Shown here one piece after another: positions 1-9,023 of a DNA stretch of 64,000 bases. The translations under genes and the position numbers were made by a program. Positions within the stretch are counted from its first letter, which is position 1. Every line of letters begins with the position of its first letter. The stretch covers positions 62,001 to 126,000 of the forward strand of contig NZ_QYTW02000013.1 of assembly GCF_003605405.2 (NCBI RefSeq), given 5' to 3'. The notes under the pieces are model-generated. The model was not told the DNA's origin. It worked only from the letters and a program-made list of their open reading frames with translations, and made no database searches. The stretch is from Siminovitchia terrae (GTDB lineage: Bacteria; Bacillota; Bacilli; Bacillales; Bacillaceae_C).

Positions 1-27
1 CTGTTAATCCCTAATCGGAGGTTTCAT

Positions 28-1326
28 ATGTTCAAATTAAAAGAGAACCAAACAGATGTTAAAACAGAAATTTTGGCAGGGTTCACAACTTTTTTGACAA
101 TGGTTTACATAGTGGTTGTCAACCCGATCATTTTAAAAGAAGCTGGCGTTCCTTTCGAGCAGGTTTTTACAGCTACCATCATTGCCACTGTTATTGGAAC
201 ACTATGGATGGCACTCGCCGCCAATTATCCGATTGCCATAGCGCCGGGCATGGGATTGAATGCTTACTTTGCCTACTCTGTTGTAGGAGCACATAATATA
301 TCTTATACGATTGCATTCGCCGCTGTATTTGTCGCAGGTGTAATCTTTATCATTTTATCTTTGACACCTTTCCGCAAAATCTTGATTGAAGCGATACCGG
401 CCAATTTGAAGCACGGAATTACAGCGGGCATAGGGTTGTTCATAGCATTTATCGGTATGAGACTAACCGGAATCATTGTCGCGCACCCAACAAATCTTGT
501 GGCTTTGGGCGATCTTCACTCTCCTGGAGTATTGCTCGCTTTGCTAGGTCTCGCGGTTACCCTTATTTTGATGGCACTTAATGTACATGGAGCATTATTT
601 ATTGGTATGATCATTACGGCAGTCGTTGCTTATTTCACTGGCCAATTGTCATTTGAGCATGGTTTTATCGAAAAACCGTCCTTGCCGGAAGGCCTGCTTG
701 TTACAAATCCAATAGCTGCATTTGGTGATGTCTTCGAACACTTTCTTTTCGCCGTCGTCTTCTCGTTCTTACTGGTTACCATTTTTGACACAACAGGTAC
801 GATGATCGGGGTTGCTCAACAAGCGGGATTGATGAAAGGGAACTCTTTTCCACGTGCACGTCAGGCCCTGCTTGCAGATTCAGTTGCTACAACAGTGGGA
901 GCCATGTTCGGGACAAGTCCGACAAGCGCTTATATCGAATCGTCTTCAGGGGTCGCCGCCGGCGGCCGGACAGGTTTAACAACTTTGACGGTCTCTGCCC
1001 TGTTTATCATCGCCGCTTTCTTCGGACCGCTTGTCAGTGCGGTTTCAGGACTATCTGCCATTACGGCCCCTGCTCTAATCATAGTCGGAAGCCTCATGAT
1101 GGGAGCGATCTCCGAAATTAATTGGAAAAAAATCGACGAAGGATTCCCTGCGTTTTTAATTATTTTAAGCATGCCGCTGACGTCAAGTATTGCTACAGGC
1201 ATTGCCCTTGGATTTATTTCCTACCCTTTGTTGAAAATCGCCAAAGGGAAATGGCGTGAGGTGCATCCGCTTGTCTATATTTTTGCGGTATTGTTTTTCT
1301 ATCAATTGGCGTTTATCCCACATTAG
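28..1326 (+). CDS. pbuO: Guanine/hypoxanthine permease, NCS2/AzgA family
   Basis: A 432-residue polytopic membrane protein that imports purine bases, probably guanine and hypoxanthine, by proton symport. The sequence closely follows B. subtilis PbuO as I remember it, from the N-terminus (MFKLKENQTD) through APGMGLNAY (about residues 72-80), the FDTTGTM substrate/ion motif (about 253-259) and the SSSGVAAGGRTG loop. Full length. ATG is preceded by CGGAGG at good spacing. It is followed at once by an intrinsic terminator, so it is the last or only gene of its unit. A purine riboswitch, common before such genes, would lie outside the window and cannot be judged. The family call is secure; the exact substrate is inferred. 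Confidence 0.9.
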   Translation: MFKLKENQTDVKTEILAGFTTFLTMVYIVVVNPIILKEAGVPFEQVFTATIIATVIGTLWMALAANYPIAIAPGMGLNAYFAYSVVGAHNISYTIAFAAVFVAGVIFIILSLTPFRKILIEAIPANLKHGITAGIGLFIAFIGMRLTGIIVAHPTNLVALGDLHSPGVLLALLGLAVTLILMALNVHGALFIGMIITAVVAYFTGQLSFEHGFIEKPSLPEGLLVTNPIAAFGDVFEHFLFAVVFSFLLVTIFDTTGTMIGVAQQAGLMKGNSFPRARQALLADSVATTVGAMFGTSPTSAYIESSSGVAAGGRTGLTTLTVSALFIIAAFFGPLVSAVSGLSAITAPALIIVGSLMMGAISEINWKKIDEGFPAFLIILSMPLTSSIATGIALGFISYPLLKIAKGKWREVHPLVYIFAVLFFYQLAFIPH

Positions 1327-1369
1327 AAAAAAGTGCTAAGATACATGAAGAAAGAAGTGGAGCATGCCA

Positions 1370-1403
1370 AAAAGATCATCATTAGGTTGATGATCTTTTT
1401 TTT
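1370..1403 (+). terminator. Intrinsic terminator after pbuO
   Basis: The arms AGATCATCA and TTGATGATCT are followed by a run of T. It sits 45 bases after the permease stop. Confidence 0.85.
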
Positions 1404-1517
1404 GTGTGCTCATCTTTTTTGGGAGATTGGTGGTGATGGTTAGAGACCTGGTCTTTGAGTTACATCAATTTCATATCTGCTTATAGACTTTCCTTTTCCC
1501 GATACACCTTTTGGGGG

Positions 1518-1712
1518 ATCAAATGCGCCTTGGCGTATTTGCGTCCAGATTTTATCGAGCTCCGCTCGATAAATTTCCTCTGAAAATCTGTGGCATCCGC
1601 CGGAGGCTTTGACTTTATTCAGCCGGGGTTTGAACCCCCACTGAATGGAATACCAATATGCTTTCATCTCACCACTTACAGATGTGTGAGACTTCTGCTG
1701 AATGAAGTTAAA
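1518..1712 (-). repeat. Structured dispersed repeat, copy 1
   Basis: Full-length copy of the 195-bp family. The TTTAAC head is at 1712, next to the terminator of the E1 beta gene, and the CATTTGAT tail is at 1518. The internal open frame is intact and runs on to a stop at 1440, but I see no ribosome site for it and do not call a gene. The copy is oriented like the minus-strand operon upstream of it. Confidence 0.9.
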
Positions 1713-1725
1713 AAAATCTGAATAC

Positions 1726-1757
1726 AAAAAGTCTAATCTTCGGCGATTAGACTTTTT
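1726..1757 (-). terminator. Terminator of the orphan E1 operon
   Basis: Stem AAAAGTCTAATC with a UUCG-like loop and GATTAGACTTTT, followed by T-rich sequence when read leftward. It lies 17 bases past the E1 beta stop and directly abuts repeat copy 1. Confidence 0.85.
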
Positions 1758-1773
1758 CATTATGATTATTAAT

Positions 1774-2772
1774 TTAAAAGTGGAGTGTTTTCTCAATTGC
1801 TTTCACTACACGATTAACTGTCGGCAAATAGTGCTGTTCTAATGAATAGAGCGGAACCGGTACATCAAAACCAGTAACCCTTTCGACCGGAGATTTTAAA
1901 TAGAGAAAGGAAGTATCATTGATTAATGCGATAATTTCCGCGCCCAATCCACTTGTTGCATGGGCTTCATGTACGATGACCGCCCTTCCGGTTTTTTGTA
2001 CCGACTCTGCAATCACATCACGGTCAAGCGGATACAGTGTCCGTAAATCCAATACATCACAGGAAATCCCCTTTTCTTTCACTTGTTCCGCAGCCTGAAC
2101 TGCAACCGGAACCATTGCTCCCCATGCGATTACGGTTACATCATCTCCAGACGATAGTTTCTTTGCTTTACCGATTTCCACAGTATATTTCTCTTTCGGT
2201 ACATCTTCCCTGAATGCTCTGTAGACCCTCATTGACTCGAGGAAAAGAACTGGGTCGGGATCTTCAATACTGGCAATAAGCAATCCTTTTGCATCATAGG
2301 GGTTTGCCGGACAAACCACTTTGATTCCCGGCATGTGAGTAAACAATGCTTCGACACTATCGGAATGGATTTCTGGGGCACGGATGCCTGCTCCATAGGG
2401 TGCACGGATAACAAGTGGAACATGAAAATAACCGTTCGTTCTCATTCTGAGTCTCGTTGCGTGAGTCATAATCTGTTCAAAAGCGGGATAAATGAATCCG
2501 AGAAACTGCATTTCTATCACTGGAATTAGGCCATTGACCGCCATACCGATAGCGGTTCCCGCAATTCCAGATTCACTGATGGGGGTATCTATGACCCTTC
2601 GCTCTCCAAATTCTTCAATCAATCCGTCGGTTGCCCGGAACACACCACCGTTGACCCCGATGTCTTCCCCCATCAAAATGATTTCTTCCCGTTCCTTCAT
2701 CATTGTCCTTAACCCATCGGTCACCGCTTGGACCAATGTTAGCTTTTGAGAAGCAGGTGCTGAAATGGTCAT
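1774..2772 (-). CDS. 2-oxoacid dehydrogenase E1 component, beta subunit
   Basis: A 332-residue transketolase-like beta subunit (Pyr plus C-terminal domain) of a pyruvate, branched-chain or acetoin type dehydrogenase. With the alpha subunit it would bind ThDP and decarboxylate a 2-oxoacid. Family signatures seen: GEDIGVNGGVFRAT near residue 35, DTPISESGIAGTAIG near 60, HSDSVEALFTHMPG near 137, and the C-terminal SGLGAEI and PLYSLEQHYLP stretches. The start overlaps the alpha stop by four bases (ATGA), so translation is coupled. No E2 or E3 gene lies beside the pair, so the substrate cannot be fixed from context. It could serve the housekeeping PDH core or a branched-chain complex. Confidence 0.88.
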   Translation of the reverse strand: MTISAPASQKLTLVQAVTDGLRTMMKEREEIILMGEDIGVNGGVFRATDGLIEEFGERRVIDTPISESGIAGTAIGMAVNGLIPVIEMQFLGFIYPAFEQIMTHATRLRMRTNGYFHVPLVIRAPYGAGIRAPEIHSDSVEALFTHMPGIKVVCPANPYDAKGLLIASIEDPDPVLFLESMRVYRAFREDVPKEKYTVEIGKAKKLSSGDDVTVIAWGAMVPVAVQAAEQVKEKGISCDVLDLRTLYPLDRDVIAESVQKTGRAVIVHEAHATSGLGAEIIALINDTSFLYLKSPVERVTGFDVPVPLYSLEQHYLPTVNRVVKAIEKTLHF

Positions 2773-3839
2773 GATTGGACACCTCGCAAATAGTCAAGAT
2801 ATTGTTCTTTCTGCTCCTGGATCGTCCACGTGTGCTCCTCGAATACATGATCAAATAAATCATTCACATCAGCTTCCGGATACGCCTCCATTGTTTTGAC
2901 AGCCTCTTCAATCGTCTCATTCGCCTCTTCTTGGATCGATTCACTCCATTTCTCATCCCAAATACCCTCAATTTTCATAAACCTCTCCAGCCTTAAAATG
3001 GGATCTCCCTCTTCCCTTTTTTGCTCGCTCAATGACTGATCCCGGTATTTTGTCGGATCATCTGCTGTTGTATGGGCGCCGTATCTCCAAGTAACTGCTT
3101 CGATCAGAGTCGGCCCTTCCCCCGCTCGTGCCCTTTCTAAAGCCTTCTTCGTCTCAAAATAGGCGGCAAACACATCATTTCCGTCAATCCGAACACCCGG
3201 TATACCATAGGCTACACTTTTTTGGGCAATTGTCCGGGAGTTCATCTGGCGCTCGATTGGGACTGAGATTGCATATTTATTATTTTGGTTAAAAAAGATG
3301 ACCGGAGCCTTGAAAATGCTTGCGAAATTCATCCCTTCATGGAAATCCCCTTCAGAAGTAGAGCCCTCTCCAAAATAAACAATAGCTGCATTGTCGGTTC
3401 CTTTGTATTGCTCTGCCATAGCGGCTCCTGCTGCATGCGGTAGTTGGGTGGCGAGAGGTACAGCCGGTGGAAAAATCTTTTTTCCTTCTGGAGGAATGCA
3501 TCCCTCCGCTCTACCGTTCCAATAAAGCAGCACCTTATCAAGCGGCATTCCGAATGTTATCGTAGCTGCATGATCCCTGTATGTCGGAAATATCCAATCA
3601 TCAGGGCTCAAAGCATACGCACTGCCGACCTGGGCTGCTTCCTGCCCCTCAAACGGAGGATAAGTTCCGAGTCGTCCTTGCCTTTGCATATTGATCGCTT
3701 TCCTGTCAAACGTCCTCATTATAACCATTTGGCGATAGAATTTTTTTGTAAGCTCCTCAGTCAAATCGCTTTTCAATTCATTATTTACAAGAGTCCCATC
3801 TCCGTTTATACAAACGACCTTAGCAAATTTTTCCTCCAT
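2769..3839 (-). CDS. 2-oxoacid dehydrogenase E1 component, alpha subunit
   Basis: A 356-residue alpha subunit, nearest in layout to the PdhA type. The ThDP/Mg motif runs from GEG (157-159) to NN (186-187). The substrate-side loop YGAHTTADDPTKYR and the entry motif QGRLGTYPPFEGQEA (about 54-68) are conserved. Start ATG has AAAGGAGG six bases upstream. It is the first gene of a two-gene operon with the beta subunit. The 628-base region upstream holds repeat copy 2 and no clear promoter. This is a second E1 pair in the window besides acoAB, and the two sets are clearly diverged. Function as a pyruvate versus branched-chain E1 is not settled. Confidence 0.88.
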   Translation of the reverse strand: MEEKFAKVVCINGDGTLVNNELKSDLTEELTKKFYRQMVIMRTFDRKAINMQRQGRLGTYPPFEGQEAAQVGSAYALSPDDWIFPTYRDHAATITFGMPLDKVLLYWNGRAEGCIPPEGKKIFPPAVPLATQLPHAAGAAMAEQYKGTDNAAIVYFGEGSTSEGDFHEGMNFASIFKAPVIFFNQNNKYAISVPIERQMNSRTIAQKSVAYGIPGVRIDGNDVFAAYFETKKALERARAGEGPTLIEAVTWRYGAHTTADDPTKYRDQSLSEQKREEGDPILRLERFMKIEGIWDEKWSESIQEEANETIEEAVKTMEAYPEADVNDLFDHVFEEHTWTIQEQKEQYLDYLRGVQS

Positions 3840-4467
3840 GCTACTCCTCCTTTAGGTAGAATGATCACACGGATTTAATGCTTGATCTGCCTTTTCAGTG
3901 GGATGATTTTGCAAAGAAACTGTTTTTTCTCGGTTGGATTTTTTGCTCACAGAAGCAGTTGGCCACTTTACAGTAAAAAAGGAATCATAAATGGAATTAT
4001 CTTTCGTCACACACCGTTCATTAACTCCGTGCAATCCCATCCCCGTACTGAATTGGACAAAGCGAATACGTCTTCTTACTAATATTTAAATCAAATGCGC
4101 CTTGGCGTATTTGCGCTCAGATTTTATCGAGCTCCGCTCGATAAATTTCCTCTGAAAATCTGTGGCATCCGCCGGAGGATTTAACTTTATTCAGCCGGGG
4201 TTTGAACCCCCACTGAATGGAATATCAATATACATTCATCTCACCACTTACAGAAGTGGGAGACTTCTGCTGAATGAAGTTAATCGCTTTCCTTTCTCAC
4301 TCTTGAAAAAGGGTTTCGTCATCTCAAACAGAAGTGAAGCGCTTTCATTTCGTCAACCCGGCGTATTCGGGGCAATATAATCCAACTAATCACACAGCCC
4401 CGCCGGCTTTCCGGTACAGCATATCAAGAATAATCCGATATTAGAACCGCAATTATTCATTTCAACA
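3840..4467. other. Intergenic region before the E1 alpha gene
   Basis: It contains repeat copy 2 (4090-4285) and, at 4335-4347, TGAAGCGCTTTCA. That resembles a CcpA cre site but is one base short of the 14-base consensus. No convincing gene on either strand; no sigma-54 GG-N10-GC site was found close to the start. Confidence 0.5.
4090..4285 (-). repeat. Structured dispersed repeat, copy 2
   Basis: Full-length copy. The head reads ATTAAC instead of TTTAAC. It lies in the gap between the ABC ATPase gene (upstream, minus) and the E1 alpha gene (downstream, minus), in the same orientation as both. The hairpin loop is the TCC type. Confidence 0.9.
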
Positions 4468-5265
4468 TCAACTTGTTAACAAAGCTTTATCACTTGCAAA
4501 TTGCTCTCCGCGGATTCTCTGGAATTCAGCAAGCAATTTCTCAATCGTCAATTCCTTCTTCTCTTTTTCATCCACTTCGAGGATGACTTGGCCTTTGTCC
4601 ATCATAATGAGCCTGTTCCCAAGATCAAGTGCCTGCTGCATGTTATGCGTAACCATTAGGGTTGTCAGGTTATCCTTTTCAACAAGCTCTTTCGTCAGGT
4701 TCGTGATCAATTCGGCTCTTGCAGGGTCAAGTGCAGCTGTATGCTCATCAAGCAGTAAAATGGAAGGCTGGGTGAAAGTCGCCATCAACAGGGACAATGC
4801 CTGCCTTTCCCCTCCAGACAGAAGCCCCACTTTGGCATTTAAACGGTTTTCCAGATTTAAATGAAGAGTTTCCAAGGAAGTGCGGAAAAAGTCCTTTCTT
4901 TTCCTATCCACTCCTTTTTTCAAGGTTCGCTTCTTATTTCTGGAATAGGCCATTGCCAAATTTTCTTCAATTGTCATCGTAGGCGCAGTACCTGCCATGG
5001 GATCCTGAAACACTCTACCAATAAAGTGAGAACGTTTATACTCAGGGAGTCTTGTCACATTCTTAGAATCAATTTTCACTGCACCGACATCCGGAGTAAG
5101 AACACCTGAAATCATATTCATCAAAGTGGACTTGCCGGCACCGTTACTTCCGATCACTGTGACAAAATCGCCTTCTTTCAAAGAATAGGTTACTTGATCC
5201 AAGGCGATTTTTTCATCCGGTGTGCCTTCATTGAAGATTTTGCTAATCTGTTCGAGCTTCAGCAA
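4468..5265 (-). CDS. ABC transporter ATP-binding protein (TrpZ/COG1101 type)
   Basis: A 265-residue ATPase that energises the permease encoded just upstream. Seen: Walker A GSNGAGKST (39-47), signature LSGGERQ, Walker B ILLLDEHTAALD with the catalytic Glu, and the switch His in TLMVTHN. The start overlaps the permease stop by 23 bases. It is the last gene of a substrate-binding protein, permease, ATPase operon. The family pairs with ABC_sub_bind lipoproteins, and some members import tryptophan; the substrate here is unknown. Confidence 0.88.
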   Translation of the reverse strand: MLKLEQISKIFNEGTPDEKIALDQVTYSLKEGDFVTVIGSNGAGKSTLMNMISGVLTPDVGAVKIDSKNVTRLPEYKRSHFIGRVFQDPMAGTAPTMTIEENLAMAYSRNKKRTLKKGVDRKRKDFFRTSLETLHLNLENRLNAKVGLLSGGERQALSLLMATFTQPSILLLDEHTAALDPARAELITNLTKELVEKDNLTTLMVTHNMQQALDLGNRLIMMDKGQVILEVDEKEKKELTIEKLLAEFQRIRGEQFASDKALLTS

Positions 5266-6292
5266 CGGTTTCTACCTCCTTGTTTTTGGCTGCTTCCAAA
5301 GCTGCCAATCTTTCGGCATGCCACTTGACCTTTCTTTTGCTTTCTCTTCTCTTCTCAATCAATTGAGGCATTACAAGGGCGGCAATGACGATTATGGCTG
5401 TAATCAGTTTCATATCACCTGTATCAAGCAACTTGATTCTCAAAGCCAATCCAAGAACAATACGGTAAATAATTGCTCCGGCTACAACGGCCAGTGTAGT
5501 CCTTACAATGGTCTTTGTACCAAAAATGGCTTCACCGATAATAACCGATGCAAGTCCGATGATAATCATCCCGATCCCCATACCGATATCTGAGAATTTT
5601 GCATATTGGGCAATCAATGCTCCGGAAAAGGCAACCAAGGCGTTGGAAATTCCAAGCCCTATTATGACCAAATTATCAGTATTTGCTGAAAAACTTCTAA
5701 TCATCCGCTTGTTATCCCCGGTCGCTCTAATAGCAAGACCCACTTCCGTTTGCAGGAACCAATCTGCTGCAAACTTGATAATCAGAGTCAGAATTGCCAT
5801 GAGAATCAGCGTACCCCAAGTGGACGGAAGATGCTGGATGCCAATAGCTCCCAACATATTGTTCAATGCAGCGTCAATCCCGAGGTCCCCCCAAAACGCC
5901 TGAAACTTCGAAAAGATTGTCTCTGAATTTAACAGTGGGATGTTCGGTCTGCCAACAGAATTATCAGAGGTCAATCCCATAATCCGTAAATTTATGGAAT
6001 ATAGGGCAATCATCATTAATATCCCGGATAAAAGGGGATTAATCTTTCCTTTTGTATGCAATAATCCTGTAGTACAGCCAGCAAGGAATCCAACGACGAG
6101 TGCAACAGCCGTAGCTGCCGCCGGATGATATCCGAAGAATATCATCGTAGCGGCAACTGCAGCACCTGTTACAAAACTTCCATCGACGGTAAGATCCGGA
6201 AAATCAAGAACCCGGAAAGAAAGGTACACCCCAAGGGCCATAATCGCATAGATGATTCCTTGCTCAACGGAGCCAAACAAAGCTGCAAACAT
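5243..6292 (-). CDS. ABC transporter permease (TrpY/COG4120 type)
   Basis: A 349-residue inner-membrane permease with about nine hydrophobic segments, of the branched-chain amino-acid/sugar (BPD_transp_2) fold. Typical stretches are LDFPDLTVDGSFVTGAAVA near residue 30 and the EVGLAIRATGDN coupling region near 200, followed by GLGISNALVAFSGAL. The C-terminus is a charged tail rich in Lys, Arg and Glu. It lies 14 bases after the binding-protein gene and overlaps the ATPase gene. Confidence 0.88.
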   Translation of the reverse strand: MFAALFGSVEQGIIYAIMALGVYLSFRVLDFPDLTVDGSFVTGAAVAATMIFFGYHPAAATAVALVVGFLAGCTTGLLHTKGKINPLLSGILMMIALYSINLRIMGLTSDNSVGRPNIPLLNSETIFSKFQAFWGDLGIDAALNNMLGAIGIQHLPSTWGTLILMAILTLIIKFAADWFLQTEVGLAIRATGDNKRMIRSFSANTDNLVIIGLGISNALVAFSGALIAQYAKFSDIGMGIGMIIIGLASVIIGEAIFGTKTIVRTTLAVVAGAIIYRIVLGLALRIKLLDTGDMKLITAIIVIAALVMPQLIEKRRESKRKVKWHAERLAALEAAKNKEVETVAEARTD

Positions 6293-6306
6293 GTAGAATC
6301 ATCTCC

Positions 6307-7341
6307 TTATTTTTCTGAATCGTTAACGTCTTCCGCTTTCCACTCATCCTTGACTTTCACTCCAATGGCTTCAGCAGTTTCTTTATTAATGACAAATTTC
6401 AGATTTTGCGGATATTGGACAGGCATTTCTGCAGGTTCGCCTTCACCTTTTAAAATTTTTACAGCCATTTCACCAGCTTCATATCCAATATCATAATATT
6501 CAAATCCGTAAGCAGCCAATCCGCCTCTTTTGACAGAATCGAATTCACCGACCATCATCGGCAGCTTATTTTCATTTGCAACAGATACAACTGACTCGAG
6601 GGCAGAAACGACAGTGTTGTCAGTAATGGTATACATGGAGTCCACTTTTCCGACCAGCGATTCAGCCGCCTGCTTTACATCTGCGGATGTTGCTACAGAA
6701 GCTTCTTCAATTTCAAGACCAAGTCCTTCGTCTTTAATCAGCTTTTTAATAGAGTCTACTTGCGCACGTGAGTTTTGCTCGCCAGAATTGAATACCATAC
6801 CAACTTTCTTGGCTTTCAGTTCCTCTTTCAAAAACTTCAATGTATTCGGAATCGCATCCGGATGTGTATCGACTGTACCCGTCACATTACCGCCGGGCTT
6901 TTCATTGGATTCCACCAATTCGGCACCTTCGGCATCCGTAACGGAGGTAAACACGATCGGAATATCACTTGTAGCACTGGCCGCTGCTTGCGCACTCGGT
7001 GTGGAGTTGGCAAAAATAAGGTCCACGCCCTCGCTGACAAGGTTGTTGGCAATCGAAGTGTTAGCACTGTTATCACCTTGTGCAATCTGCGAGTCATATT
7101 CAACATCGATCCCCGCATCCTTAAGCGCCGCTTTGAAGCCGTCAGAGGCTGCATTCAAGGAATCATGCTCAACAATCTGGGTAATTCCGATTTTGTATTT
7201 TTTTGATTCTTCCTGCTTCGCCGCATCATCCGGCTTCTCCTCTTTTTTTTCAGGAGCTGAAGTATTATTTCCGCAGGCTGCAAGCATCAGGACTGTTCCG
7301 CTGAATAAAGCCATTGCACTTCTTTTCCACTTTCTTTTCAT
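6307..7341 (-). CDS. ABC transporter substrate-binding lipoprotein (ABC_sub_bind, TrpX-like)
   Basis: A 344-residue lipoprotein. The signal peptide is followed by lipobox LMLAAC with the lipidated Cys at 23, then a Glu/Lys-rich linker and a two-lobed PF04392 domain beginning KKYKIGITQIVEHDSLN. The family includes the streptococcal tryptophan binder TrpX; the ligand here cannot be read. First gene of the three-gene importer operon, with its own promoter at 7399-7427. It is adjacent to the phenylacetate genes on the same strand, so an aromatic substrate is possible, but that is only context. Confidence 0.88.
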   Translation of the reverse strand: MKRKWKRSAMALFSGTVLMLAACGNNTSAPEKKEEKPDDAAKQEESKKYKIGITQIVEHDSLNAASDGFKAALKDAGIDVEYDSQIAQGDNSANTSIANNLVSEGVDLIFANSTPSAQAAASATSDIPIVFTSVTDAEGAELVESNEKPGGNVTGTVDTHPDAIPNTLKFLKEELKAKKVGMVFNSGEQNSRAQVDSIKKLIKDEGLGLEIEEASVATSADVKQAAESLVGKVDSMYTITDNTVVSALESVVSVANENKLPMMVGEFDSVKRGGLAAYGFEYYDIGYEAGEMAVKILKGEGEPAEMPVQYPQNLKFVINKETAEAIGVKVKDEWKAEDVNDSEK

Positions 7342-7398
7342 TCATTTTCCCCCTCTTTGTTTTTTATCGCCTTTTGGTAAAGGACAATAATTACCGTA

Positions 7399-7427
7399 AT
7401 GGTACAATGGTTGGACTTGTTAGTCAA
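7399..7427 (-). promoter_or_regulatory. Sigma-A promoter of the ABC importer operon
   Basis: Read leftward: TTGACT, 17-base spacer, TACCAT. The imperfect palindrome ATTACCGTAAT lies just downstream and could be an operator. About 55 bases from the binding-protein start. Confidence 0.5.
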
Positions 7428-7459
7428 TAAGTTTCAAAGGTTAGTAGATTGGGGGCCTA

Positions 7460-8233
7460 TCAGTCCCCTGTAAACAGAGGCTGCCTTTTTTCCAAAAAGG
7501 CTTGCACTCCTTCTTGATGGTCAGTGGAAAGTCCCGCAAGGCTTTGCGCATGAGCCTCACCTTCCAATACATTCTCCAAAGTCGAATTCCAAGACCGTAT
7601 TACTCCTTCTTTCATTAGACCGATTGCCTTTGTTGGCATAGAAGCCAATCTTCCCGCAAACGCTGAAACATCACTTTCCCAGTCCTCTACTGTTATGACT
7701 TTGGTCGCAAGTCCAAGCCTCTCAGCTTCCGCGGCACTCACCTTTTCTCCAAGCACCATCAGTTCCAATGCTTTTGCATGACCGACTATCCGCGGCAAAT
7801 AATATGTATTGCCGGAGTCAGGAACAAGACCAATATGAACGAACGCATTTAAAAAACTCGCTTTTTCAGATACCAGCCTGAAATCTGCAGCCAGCGCAAG
7901 GCTAAATCCCGCTCCGGCAGCGGTTCCGTTTACTGCGGCAATGATTGGCTTGCCAATTTCGGACATTTTTTGGATAATCGGATTATATCGACTTCTCAAC
8001 AATCCCCCGTAGTCCGTGGAATTGTCCACTTCGGATAAATCCTGCCCGGCGGAAAAAGCTCTTCCTGCCCCAGTCAATACAATTGCCCTGATATTTTTGT
8101 CATTCTCTGCTGACTGAAGTGCCTCCTGCAACTCGGTGTGCATAGCTTCATTAAATGAATTCAGCTTCTCAGGACGGTTTAACGTAATCCATGCTACAGA
8201 GTCTTTTATTTCATATAAAATAGTATTAAACAT
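7460..8233 (-). CDS. paaG: Enoyl-CoA hydratase/isomerase, PaaG-like ring-1,2-epoxyphenylacetyl-CoA isomerase
   Basis: A 257-residue crotonase. It has the oxyanion-hole segment GTAAGAGFSLALAADF (about 103-118), and at the second acidic position IGLVPDSG with Asp139, as in PaaG isomerases, rather than the Glu of hydratases. The first hydratase Glu is replaced by Ser (GFSLAL). This fits conversion of the ring-epoxide of phenylacetyl-CoA to the oxepin. I chose the ATG at 8233 because GAGGGGG precedes it; the longer frame has no such site. Thirteen bases after the upstream crotonase gene and last of the paa operon. Confidence 0.78.
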   Translation of the reverse strand: MFNTILYEIKDSVAWITLNRPEKLNSFNEAMHTELQEALQSAENDKNIRAIVLTGAGRAFSAGQDLSEVDNSTDYGGLLRSRYNPIIQKMSEIGKPIIAAVNGTAAGAGFSLALAADFRLVSEKASFLNAFVHIGLVPDSGNTYYLPRIVGHAKALELMVLGEKVSAAEAERLGLATKVITVEDWESDVSAFAGRLASMPTKAIGLMKEGVIRSWNSTLENVLEGEAHAQSLAGLSTDHQEGVQAFLEKRQPLFTGD

Positions 8234-8246
8234 CCAATCCCCCTCT

Positions 8247-9023
8247 TTAACGCCCTTTAAAATCAGGCTTTCTTTTTTCAACGAATGCTTTCATGCCTTC
8301 TTTTTGATCTTCCGAGGAAAACAGCAGGTAAAAGTTCTTTCTCTCAAAGAACATCCCTTCTTGCAACGGGTAATCAACTGCTTTGTTAACAGCCTCTTTA
8401 ATCAGACGAACTGAAAGTGGAGGCTTTTCAGCCAGTTCTTTTGCAAATTTGAGTGTTTCTTCTACCAAATCGTCATTCGGATACAGCCGGTTGACAATTC
8501 CCAATTCATGAGCTTCCTTCGCAGTTCTCATATCACCGCTCCATATCCATTCAAGTGCTTTCGTCTTTCCGATCAGCTTGGTCAACCTCTGGGTTCCACC
8601 AGCTCCTGGCATTACTGCAAGATTGATTTCCGGAAAAGCGAATTTGGCATCGTTTGCTGCAAACAAAAGGTCGCAGACCAAAGCAAGCTCAAAGCCTCCG
8701 CCAAGACAAAAACCTTGGACCGCCCCAATTACAGGCTTTTTTACAAGGCTCAGCCGATCCCAGTCAGCAAATTGGTTCATCAGTTCCATTGAAACCGAGT
8801 CATCTTCTGCCATTTCATCGATATCTGCTCCAGCTGCAAAGGCTCTTCCTCTTCCCGCCAAAAATATCACACGTATTTCATCATCGCGGTCATATTCCTC
8901 GAAAGCCGAGAGAATTTCATTCACCATTGTTCGGTTTAATGCATTCAAAACTTCCGGCCTGTTCAGCCAGACGATTCCGACTTGACCATCGGACTCCGTC
9001 TGAATAAATTGATAATCACTCAT
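8247..9023 (-). CDS. Enoyl-CoA hydratase, PaaF-like
   Basis: A 258-residue crotonase with both catalytic glutamates: E112 in GGGFELAL and E132 in FAFPEINL. It should hydrate an enoyl-CoA; next to paaG it could act on 2,3-dehydroadipyl-CoA as PaaF does. The start overlaps the EthD-domain gene by eight bases. A general short-chain hydratase is the alternative. Confidence 0.78.
   Translation of the reverse strand: MSDYQFIQTESDGQVGIVWLNRPEVLNALNRTMVNEILSAFEEYDRDDEIRVIFLAGRGRAFAAGADIDEMAEDDSVSMELMNQFADWDRLSLVKKPVIGAVQGFCLGGGFELALVCDLLFAANDAKFAFPEINLAVMPGAGGTQRLTKLIGKTKALEWIWSGDMRTAKEAHELGIVNRLYPNDDLVEETLKFAKELAEKPPLSVRLIKEAVNKAVDYPLQEGMFFERKNFYLLFSSEDQKEGMKAFVEKRKPDFKGR

Noticed and set aside
1440-1796. 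118-residue minus-strand open frame after the E1 beta gene
   Set aside because: Half of it is repeat copy 1 and it runs across the E1 terminator. No ribosome site, no domain; an artefact of the open frame in the repeat.
4335-4347. CcpA cre site TGAAGCGCTTTCA
   Set aside because: One base shorter than the cre consensus and more than 490 bases from the nearest downstream start; noted only as weak.
4868-4900. Possible second ABC operon start inside the ATPase gene
   Set aside because: The plus-strand frames there are shadows of the minus-strand ATPase.
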